Assembly: GCF_006363955.1 (NCBI RefSeq)
Contig: NZ_CP040948.1
Span: 1,798,001-1,862,000 of the forward strand
DNA: 64,000 nucleotides
Direction: 5' to 3'
Source: Methylophilus medardicus
GTDB lineage: Bacteria > Pseudomonadota > Gammaproteobacteria > Burkholderiales > Methylophilaceae
Made by a program: the position numbers and the translations under genes
Notes under the pieces: generated by a model
Database searches by the model: none
Told to the model about the DNA's origin: nothing
Seen by the model: the letters and a program-made list of their open reading frames with translations, nothing else
Part shown: piece after piece, positions 44,301 through 49,913 of the stretch
How positions within the stretch are numbered: the first letter of the stretch is position 1
How the letters are laid out: every line of letters begins with the position of its first letter

Positions 44301-44441
44301 GAAGACGCAGTTATTTCCGCCTATCAATCGCATAAGTCTATGTCAGAACAAGTCATGGGTAAAATCCATGTGAAGAAGGCTATGGCTGCAATGCTTTTGG
44401 ATTTGGTTTACAAAGGTTTTGAAGAGCAACGGACTAAATAG
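41370..44441 (+). CDS. hsdR: Type I restriction endonuclease subunit R
   Basis: A 1023-residue protein. The N-terminal nuclease domain has the D...E-x-K core (NSIDLVFFINGIPVATAELK, about 137-156). The SF2 motor carries Walker A QHSAGSGKTNS (about 310-320), DEAHSSQTG (about 425-433) and FTATPKAKT. A C-terminal helical part contacts HsdM. It translocates DNA and cuts it away from unmodified sites. It completes the hsdM-hsdS-HEPN-like-hsdR operon. All core motifs are present, so the system looks active. Confidence 0.95.
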   Translation: MANLHTEINFEKDICDYLNAQGWHYSPDDTGYDSELALFPEDVIDWIKSTQDKEWQKVKALHNGNSEKTLLKRLAEMLDKDGSLSVLRHGFKNVNAKFAMCQFKPAQSVNADTIAKYQQVKLRVMRQVHYSLSNQNSIDLVFFINGIPVATAELKTDFTQSVQDAINQYKHDRVPKDVVTKREEPLLIFNKRSLVHFAVSTDEVFMTTHLKGKDTFFLPFNLGDHGGKGNPVNPNGYRTSYLWERVLDRDAWLNIVGRFVHLEKESIADDDGTSTEKISMIFPRFHQWEAVTKLVDTAQIEGTGQKYLIQHSAGSGKTNSIAWTAHQLASLHDPNDKKLFDSVIVITDRTVLDSQLQDAIYQFEHKHGVVEKVTNEGSSKSSKLTKALQDRVPIIIVTIQTFPFVLDAIRESTSLKDRSFAVIADEAHSSQTGATAKKLKQVLSAERTQEIEDGAEIDIEELLEAEMAGRLQPKNISFFAFTATPKAKTMELFGRVGAFGLPEPFHVYSMRQAIEEGFILDVLKNYTPYKMAFRLAFNGQDYDSEQVDQSKALKSLMRWVRLHPHNISQKVQVIVEHFRANVAWRLDGKAKAMVVTSSRKEAVRYKIAIDKYIETQGYKDVSSLVAFSGEVFDAESGPDKFTENNMNPGLKGRELREAFDTDEYQVMLVANKFQTGFDQPKLVAMYVDKKLSGVTTVQTLSRLNRTYPGKTDTFVIDFVNDENEILSEFKKYHETAELSDVTDPNIIHNLQTKLDATGIYTFSEIDAFVAAYLKPKAKQSEIQSHIAPAVQRFRVRMKEAKASVPEQQKEVDALELFRKDIATFVRIYDFLSQIVDYSDTDLERRSIFFKHLSPLIVEDNRTDEIDLSDVLMTHYNLRDKGTKNLWGGGKDEGEDNTLKPITGAGSGAPKDPAKAMLREIVAQMNELFEGNELTDADMINYAAHIRDKMMESDVLAKQSAANTKNQFGASPDFINIFEDAVISAYQSHKSMSEQVMGKIHVKKAMAAMLLDLVYKGFEEQRTK

Positions 44442-44844
44442 CGGTATCTAATGATGAACGTCTTTCTTAATCTAAGATACATTAAAACCATTGGTGTTGA
44501 CGATAACGACGACCACTATATAGTTAGTGTTCATGGCATCGTTATTCCTTTTTTCTAAATCAGCACAGCTGCCATCAATTTGCCTAATCGTGTCATTAAC
44601 CGCCTCGAAGATATCTTGTCTCTAAGGCAAATTCGCTAAATAGTCATACTGCGACTTTTCAGGGAGCATCATGGCTCCAGCAACTAGAAAGTCTATCTGC
44701 GTAATAGCACTTTGCCGCGAGGCCCCTCTGGATAGGGGGCTTCGATGGCTAGCTTGGCCTCTTCATATCGGTTTTGAGCAATATCTCAATCAAAACATAA
44801 AAAAATCATTCCAACAATATATGTATTTATGCATAATATCATGG
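44442..44844. other. Interval between hsdR and the right-end regulator
   Basis: About 400 bases without a supported gene. A 35-codon frame (44451-44558, MMNVFLNLRYIKTIGVDDND, then DHYIVSVHGIVIPFF) has no ribosome-binding site. The region around 44665-44760 is GC-richer and reads open into the next gene but lacks family-like content. It may be leader sequence or debris of an older insertion. Confidence 0.4.
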
Positions 44845-45177
44845 ATGAAAATTGAATATTCACCAGTGCAACTTTCAGCAAAAATAAAAGCTAAAAAAAT
44901 TACCCAAAAGCAGATAGAGATTGCTACTGGTGTTAGCCAATCTCAAATTAGCAGACTATTATCCAGCGAAAGATTCAACAATTCTAAGTCGTATAGGAAA
45001 ATATGTAATTATGTATTTTTAAACAATGAAAAAACAACTAGAGACTTGGTTTTAAATAATGAAGATTTGATAAATGCATTATCCACCGTCTGGGATGGTA
45101 GCGAAGACCAGGCAAAACTAATCGCCGATGTTATCTATTCTCTAGGAGGCTTATGCGTACGACCGCAAATGAAATAA
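44845..45177 (+). CDS. HTH protein preceding the right-end tniQ
   Basis: A 110-residue protein with an XRE-like helix-turn-helix (ITQKQIEIATGVSQSQISRL, about 16-35). I start it at ATG 44845; the frame is open for 58 more codons upstream, but that part is GC-rich and unlike a regulator. The tail overlaps the start of tniQ by 25 bases. It probably regulates the right-end tniQ or helps it bind DNA. It is distinct from the XRE protein at 33483. Confidence 0.65.
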   Translation: MKIEYSPVQLSAKIKAKKITQKQIEIATGVSQSQISRLLSSERFNNSKSYRKICNYVFLNNEKTTRDLVLNNEDLINALSTVWDGSEDQAKLIADVIYSLGGLCVRPQMK

Positions 45178-46319
45178 GTTCAGGATTGATAATTCCACCA
45201 CTAATGCCAGATGAATTTTTGGCTGGATACGCTGGAAGAGTTTGTAAGTTAAATGACTTTAATGACCTTGAAGCTCTGCGAATGCATTATTACAAGAAAT
45301 ATCTAAAGAAAAACCCAGAGCACAAAAAACAACAATTGCTAACTTACTTAGCACAGGAGTTACAACTTACTGAGGAATTTCTATTCAAACACCATAGCGT
45401 CCTGAAGGTCTGGCAAAACCACTTAAAAATAAGTAACAACTCATTTGATGCTCATAAATATTGGAGTTGCACTCTCAAGGCAGATCAATCAACTCATGCC
45501 TTTTGTGAAAAATGCATATCTGAAGATTTAAACTTCCATGGTTTCAGTTATTGGAAAACGCAACATCAAATACACGGCTTCGACGTTTGTTACAAGCATG
45601 AAAATGAACCACTCAAATATAGGCAATCAAATAACTCTCTTCGTTACTCACCATTCTGGAACTTGAGGTCCAACAACTCTCAAACCAATTTAATCGATTC
45701 AAACAGTTCAAATAATGTTTTTATCAATAGATATCAGAGATTCATAAAGGAATATCTCGACTCTGACACGATATTGCCTGTCCGTAAACTTTCAACACAT
45801 CTGCGAAATACAATAAACTCAGATGAGTGGAAAATTAAAAGAAATGTCGATATTTCATCACCATCTCAATACATTGTTGATAACTTTCCAAAAGAATGGC
45901 TAGAAATACATTTTTCAGCCTTTTTCAAACATAACACTAGCAAAATACCTGCTTTAGATCGTTGCTTAAATCCGTATAGTGCAGACCCATTAACTGAAGT
46001 AACCCTGATAATTCTTGCAATGGCGGCATTCCTTGAGAGCTCAGATTTTTGGTCTTTTCAGGCCAAATTTCAAACCAAACATCAATTACGTGCAATACCG
46101 AGAGAAAAAGATAATGAAATTTTAGAATCATTTATACGAAACGGAAAATCTATCAAACAAACAGCAATAGATCTCAATCTTAACTACGATGGATTAAGAA
46201 AAAGACTAAAAAAAATACAAAAAGGGATAGGGACTGCTGATAAAAATTCTGAGACAACCAAATTATTGTTGAGTCAAATTCCCATAAGAAATTACACCCG
46301 TCAGCTTGTTCATATTTAA
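45153..46319 (+). CDS. tniQ: TniQ-family protein at the right end (smaller copy)
   Basis: A 388-residue TniQ protein. It opens with PPLMPDEFLAGYAGRVCKLN. The zinc finger reads FCEKCISED then YWKTQHQIHGFDVCYKHE, which gives CxxC and CxxH. The C-terminus has a helix-turn-helix-like segment (GKSIKQTAIDLNLNYDGLRK). GGAGG precedes ATG 45153. It ends about 140 bases from the right transposon tip. Two TniQ proteins in one element usually serve two targeting routes, for example a fixed chromosomal site and mobile elements. Which does which is unknown here. Confidence 0.85.
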   Translation: MRTTANEISSGLIIPPLMPDEFLAGYAGRVCKLNDFNDLEALRMHYYKKYLKKNPEHKKQQLLTYLAQELQLTEEFLFKHHSVLKVWQNHLKISNNSFDAHKYWSCTLKADQSTHAFCEKCISEDLNFHGFSYWKTQHQIHGFDVCYKHENEPLKYRQSNNSLRYSPFWNLRSNNSQTNLIDSNSSNNVFINRYQRFIKEYLDSDTILPVRKLSTHLRNTINSDEWKIKRNVDISSPSQYIVDNFPKEWLEIHFSAFFKHNTSKIPALDRCLNPYSADPLTEVTLIILAMAAFLESSDFWSFQAKFQTKHQLRAIPREKDNEILESFIRNGKSIKQTAIDLNLNYDGLRKRLKKIQKGIGTADKNSETTKLLLSQIPIRNYTRQLVHI

Positions 46320-46342
46320 AACCTAAGCAACACGTACTGACC

Positions 46343-46377
46343 AACAAAAAAACCTGCATATCGCAGGTTTTTTTGTT
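46343..46377. terminator. Bidirectional terminator inside the right end
   Basis: AACAAAAAAACCTGC (46343-46357), a 5-base loop and GCAGGTTTTTTTGTT (46363-46377) form a perfect 15-bp hairpin with A and T runs on its two sides. It ends the tniQ transcript and can also stop amtB transcription arriving from the other side. Confidence 0.88.
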
Positions 46378-46383
46378 GCTTAA

Positions 46384-46463
46384 TTTCCGACAGGCTTTAT
46401 TTTCTAAAGTCCATTTTCCGACAGACTTTATTATCTCCCGACAGACTTAATTATCTTAAGTCA
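46384..46463. repeat. Right end with three TnsB-type binding repeats
   Basis: Three copies of TTCCGACAG-R-CTTTATT-type sequence lie in one orientation. Their CCGACAG cores are at 46387-46393, 46418-46424 and 46438-46444. The last copy runs into CTTAATTATCTTAAGTC, the mirror of the left tip. Three sites on the right and two on the left give an asymmetric pair of ends, as usual for Tn7-like elements. Confidence 0.82.
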
Positions 46464-46475
46464 ATATTTTTTTGA

Positions 46476-47678
46476 TCAATCCCCAGAAACAGAAGGGATT
46501 TTATGGATGCTTAAATCAGCGCCGTCGAACTCAGATTCTGCGTCCAGACGAATCCCAACAAATTTCTTCAACAAGCCGTAGACCAGCACACCACCGACCA
46601 CGGCAATGACGATGCCAAGCAGTGTGCCGAGCAATTGGCTCATGAAACTCACACCGCCCATACCGCCCAAGCTGGTGCAGCCAAAAATACCAGCGGCCAA
46701 GCCACCCCATGCGCCACACAAGCCGTGCAGGGGCCATACGCCAAGCACATCATCGATTTTGAGGCGGTTTTGCGTGACCGTAAATGCCCACACAAACAAG
46801 CAGCCAGCCACTGCACCGGTGACCAACGCGCCCAGTGGGTGCATGACATCGGAGCCAGCACAGACGGCAACCAGCCCGGCCAACGGGCCGTTGTGCACAA
46901 AGCCGGGGTCATTTTTACCCAGCACCAGCGCAGCAAGTGTGCCGCCAACCAGTGCCATCAGCGAGTTGACTGCGACCAAGCCTGAGATGTTTTGGATGGC
47001 CTGTGCTGACATGACATTAAAACCGAACCAGCCGACGGTGAGAATCCACGCGCCCAATGCCAAAAATGGAATATTTGAAGGAGGATAGGCATGCAAACGA
47101 CCTTCTTTGGTGTAGCGGCCGTTACGCGCACCCAGCAAGATCACTGCAGCTAACGCAATCCAGCCGCCCATAGCATGCACGACGACCGAGCCGGCAAAAT
47201 CGTGAAAGCCCACTCCAAAACTGCCCTTTAACCAGTCTTGAAAGCCATAATGGTTGTTCCAGGCGATGCCTTCGTAAAAGGGATAGACCAAGCCTACGAT
47301 GAGAAAGGTGGCTGCTAACTGCGGATTAAATCTGGCCCGCTCAGCAATGCCACCAGAGACGATGGCGGGGATCGCAGCGGCGAAGGTTAACAAGAAAAAG
47401 AATTTGACTAGGTCGTAGCCATTTTTTGCCGCCAACACCTCGGCGCCATTGAAAAAATGAATGCCATAAGCAATGCTGTAACCAATAAAAAAGTAGGCAA
47501 TGGTCGACACACAAAAATCCACCATGATTTTAACCAAGGCATTAACTTGGTTTTTTTGACGTACTGTGCCGACTTCTAAAAAGGCAAACCCCGCATGCAT
47601 GGCGAGGACCATGATGGCTCCAAGCAAGACAAACAACACGTCATTTGCTGACACTAATGCTTCCATTTCGCTCTCCAA
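46476..47678 (-). CDS. amtB: AmtB ammonium transporter
   Basis: A 400-residue inner-membrane channel protein of the Amt/Mep/Rh family with 11 predicted membrane helices. GGIAERARFNPQLAA, FHDFAGSVVVHAMGGWIALA and PLHGLCGAWGGLAAGIFG carry the family's conserved residues, including the twin pore histidines (VVHAMGG and LHGLCG). There is no signal peptide extension, so it is a short form. A ribosome-binding site (GGAG) precedes ATG 47678. No glnK lies beside it. An NtrC-like site about 190 bases upstream suggests nitrogen control. The transposon right end lies 12-14 bases beyond its stop codon. Confidence 0.95.
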   Translation of the reverse strand: MESEMEALVSANDVLFVLLGAIMVLAMHAGFAFLEVGTVRQKNQVNALVKIMVDFCVSTIAYFFIGYSIAYGIHFFNGAEVLAAKNGYDLVKFFFLLTFAAAIPAIVSGGIAERARFNPQLAATFLIVGLVYPFYEGIAWNNHYGFQDWLKGSFGVGFHDFAGSVVVHAMGGWIALAAVILLGARNGRYTKEGRLHAYPPSNIPFLALGAWILTVGWFGFNVMSAQAIQNISGLVAVNSLMALVGGTLAALVLGKNDPGFVHNGPLAGLVAVCAGSDVMHPLGALVTGAVAGCLFVWAFTVTQNRLKIDDVLGVWPLHGLCGAWGGLAAGIFGCTSLGGMGGVSFMSQLLGTLLGIVIAVVGGVLVYGLLKKFVGIRLDAESEFDGADLSIHKIPSVSGD

Positions 47679-47869
47679 CTATAAGTATTATTAGGGTGGC
47701 GTTTTGCTTTATTGCACGCCTTATGTGAAATTTGCACGCACCAAAAATGCACAAATTTTTATGCGCATGGCTAAAGCAAATTTCAGACCATTTTTATGTG
47801 ATTGATTTTAAAAGAAAGTGCTAGGGGAGCAAGCCAAAATTGCACCAATATTGAACTAACGAAAGTGCA

Positions 47870-47888
47870 TTGCACAATTTTAGTGCAA
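47870..47888. promoter_or_regulatory. NtrC-like binding site upstream of amtB
   Basis: TTGCAC, 7 bases, GTGCAA is a perfect inverted repeat matching the NtrC consensus (GCAC-N7-GTGC). It lies 192-210 bases before the amtB start, a normal distance for an enhancer. Weaker TGCACC and GTGCA half-sites lie at 47840-47870 and about 47740-47760. I could not fit a clean sigma-54 promoter. Confidence 0.6.
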
Positions 47889-47890
47889 AT

Positions 47891-48565
47891 TTAGATAATT
47901 TCCGGCGGCTGCAGTTGTTTGAGCATTTCGGCCGCATCGGGATGGGCTGCCCAAAAATAATAAAACTCGCGCACGGCATTCAAAAATAAATGACGTGTGT
48001 TCTTGAGATTAAACAGCGGCAACGTCGCATCGGCGGTGATCCGGAACGCATTTTTTTCCGAGAGCGGCGCTTCGCGCAGGCGCAACAACATCAGCTTAGC
48101 CATTCGGGTGCGCAACTCGATATCCATCTCTTGCTTGTTTTCCATGGACTTTAGCGCCTTCACATAGCCATTGAGCGCCCACAGCTCTGACGTCTCAAAT
48201 TTTTCAGATTGCAAGGCGGGCCACACGGATTGAAGATCGATGACCGCGGGTTGCCAGCCAATCGGGTGTAATTCAAAGCCCACTGTTTCTGCGTATTGCA
48301 TGACCGCTTTAACATCCCCGCGCCAAAACGGGTAAAACTCACGGATAATGGTGAGTAACTCGGGCCAACGCTGGGCGGGTTTATCTGCCAAGCAATCGTC
48401 TACCGCTTGGCGATAAGCGGCACTGGTGCTTGGCTGATTTTGAAGCATCGGGGTCAGTTCAGCGAGCAAGGCATCCCGTTGCGCCATAATGCTGGCATCC
48501 GCCCCTTTGCCATGCAATAAATTATAATAAGCTTGAATAGCATTTGCTTCGCGGGTTGAATTCAT
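47891..48565 (-). CDS. Conserved hypothetical protein
   Basis: A 224-residue protein, helical, with no motif I recognise. It contains REFYPFWRGDVKAVMQYAET and, near the end, AVREFYYFWAAHPDAAEMLK, two similar YFW-containing segments. I start it at ATG 48565; upstream in-frame starts would overlap the divergent DUF3301 gene. It lies upstream of amtB on the same strand, separated by about 200 bases with the NtrC-like site, so it is probably its own unit. Confidence 0.55.
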   Translation of the reverse strand: MNSTREANAIQAYYNLLHGKGADASIMAQRDALLAELTPMLQNQPSTSAAYRQAVDDCLADKPAQRWPELLTIIREFYPFWRGDVKAVMQYAETVGFELHPIGWQPAVIDLQSVWPALQSEKFETSELWALNGYVKALKSMENKQEMDIELRTRMAKLMLLRLREAPLSEKNAFRITADATLPLFNLKNTRHLFLNAVREFYYFWAAHPDAAEMLKQLQPPEII

Positions 48566-48644
48566 AGCGGGCTGCACTGATATAGGAATATGAACTTGAA
48601 TCATCATACACTGAAACACTTGGTCGCTTACGGGGAGAACAACG

Positions 48645-48953
48645 ATGGCTGAATGGGCTTTATTAGCCATTTTAATTACAAGTGCTTGGTTTTGGATGGA
48701 TTCGATTGCCAAACGTGAGGCGGCATTAAAAATCGGCCGTCAGCTGGCAGAGCGCTGTCACTTGCAGTTTTTGGATGAAACGGTTGCCTGCGCACGCGTG
48801 GGTTTCGCGCGCGATCACAATGGCCGCATGCAACTGCAACGCACCTATACGTTTGACGTTTCCAGCCAAGGCATAGAGCGTATGGCCTGTCATTTACAGT
48901 TGCGCGGGGCGCAACTGGTGGCTTGGCATATTCCACCTTACGCGGCAAAGTAA
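48645..48953 (+). CDS. DUF3301 membrane-anchored protein
   Basis: A 102-residue protein. One N-terminal membrane helix (WALLAILITSAWFWMDSIAK) is followed by a soluble domain typical of DUF3301 (REAALKIGRQLAERCHLQFL, FLDETVACARV, and RTYTFDVSSQGIERM). The function of the family is unknown. It is placed four bases before gluQ, and the two are probably co-transcribed. Confidence 0.82.
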   Translation: MAEWALLAILITSAWFWMDSIAKREAALKIGRQLAERCHLQFLDETVACARVGFARDHNGRMQLQRTYTFDVSSQGIERMACHLQLRGAQLVAWHIPPYAAK

Positions 48954-48957
48954 GCGC

Positions 48958-49815
48958 ATGGTGGTTGGCCGCTTTGCCCCCTCTCCCACCGGGCCTTTGC
49001 ATTTTGGCTCTTTGGTCGCCGCCGTTGCCAGTTATTGTGATGCAAAAAGTCGCCATGGCCAGTGGTTATTGCGGATTGAGGATGTGGATCAGACCCGATG
49101 CCTACCCAATGTCAGCGATGACATCATCAGCACCTTGCAACGCTTCGGTTTTGAATGGGATGCTGAGATTATTTATCAAAGCCAGCGCACTGATCTATAC
49201 GCGCAGGCGCTCTCACAATTACGCCAGCAAGGTCTAGCTTACCCTTGCACCTGTTCACGCAAAGAAATTGCCGATTCAAGCACTTTGCAAGGCATAGAGG
49301 GCATCCTCTATCCGGGCACATGCTTAGTGCAGCCAGTGAAACCGGGTACAGCTGCCGCTTGGCGCATCAAAACCGACGCACAAACCATCCAGTTTCACGA
49401 CCGTATCCAAGGCGTGCAACAGCACCAAATGCGTCGGGATATCGGCGATTTTGTCATTCAACGCGCCGATGGCTTATTTAGTTACCAACTGGCCGTGGCC
49501 GTGGATGATGCCTTGCAAGGCATCATGCATGTGGTGCGCGGGGCAGATTTATTACATTCCACGACGCGACAAATATATTTGCAACAACAACTTGGCTTCC
49601 CCACACCCACCTATGCGCACATTGGATTGGTGCGCAATGCACAAGGCCAAAAGCTCAGCAAACAAACTCTGGCGGCGGCTTTACCTAGCGATAACCTTGT
49701 CAGCACATTACGCAGTGCCTTTGACTTTTTACCTCAACTCCCGAACCCAACACCCGCGCTGCAGTCTATGCCTGCACTGTGGCAATGGGCGATCGAGTCC
49801 TGGCAATTGCATTAA
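48958..49815 (+). CDS. gluQ: Glutamyl-Q tRNA(Asp) synthetase
   Basis: A 285-residue enzyme that links glutamate to the queuosine base of tRNA(Asp). It is a shortened glutamyl-tRNA synthetase without anticodon-binding domain. The class I HIGH-type motif is PSPTGPLHFGSL (about 8-19) and the KMSKS-type is GQKLSKQ. A zinc-binding region is present (YPCTCSRKEI to YPGTC). Length fits the family. Often the gene is near dksA; that is not so here. Confidence 0.92.
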   Translation: MVVGRFAPSPTGPLHFGSLVAAVASYCDAKSRHGQWLLRIEDVDQTRCLPNVSDDIISTLQRFGFEWDAEIIYQSQRTDLYAQALSQLRQQGLAYPCTCSRKEIADSSTLQGIEGILYPGTCLVQPVKPGTAAAWRIKTDAQTIQFHDRIQGVQQHQMRRDIGDFVIQRADGLFSYQLAVAVDDALQGIMHVVRGADLLHSTTRQIYLQQQLGFPTPTYAHIGLVRNAQGQKLSKQTLAAALPSDNLVSTLRSAFDFLPQLPNPTPALQSMPALWQWAIESWQLH

Positions 49816-49867
49816 CGCGCATCGTTGCGCAATTGATCCCCCATGGCACAGAATTTATTAGATTATT

Positions 49868-49886
49868 ATTGATAACGATTATCAAT
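49868..49886. promoter_or_regulatory. Fur box upstream of the siderophore receptor gene
   Basis: ATTGATAACGATTATCAAT closely matches the Fur consensus (GATAATGATAATCATTATC) and is nearly palindromic. It ends 27 bases before the first start codon of the TonB-dependent receptor. Iron repression is expected. Confidence 0.85.
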
Positions 49887-49913
49887 TAGTTTAACATTCG
49901 CGACAATCATTCA

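Larger units (their letters stand above)
5044..46463. mobile_element. Tn7-like transposon, about 41.4 kb, with defence cargo
   Basis: The left end, read inward, is GGTTATAG then ATAATTAAGTCCGTCGG. The right end read inward (reverse complement) is GACTTAAG then ATAATTAAGTCTGTCGG. These are near-identical terminal inverted repeats. AATATT stands immediately outside at 5039-5044 and again at 46463-46468, which suggests a target duplication; because it is itself a palindrome, the exact ends are uncertain by a base or two. Inside are tnsA, tnsB, tnsC and two tniQ genes, the defining set of Tn7-like elements. Everything between is AT-richer than the flanks. The core genes sit centrally, with cargo on both sides. 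The element lies 12-14 bp beyond the amtB stop codon and about 30 bp beyond the ene-reductase terminator. Confidence 0.85.

Noticed and set aside
44671-44844. 58-codon N-terminal extension of the right-end HTH protein
   Set aside because: The sequence is GC-rich, not regulator-like, and lacks a clear ribosome-binding site. ATG 44845 gives a compact HTH protein.
5044-46463. CRISPR array or CRISPR-type transposon
   Set aside because: No regularly spaced identical repeats and no cas genes were seen. The degenerate repeats are only at the two ends.
47679-47800. Sigma-54 promoter for amtB
   Set aside because: GG and GC elements are present (AAGGCGTGCAATAAAGCA on the minus strand) but the spacing is off by one, so I could not support it.
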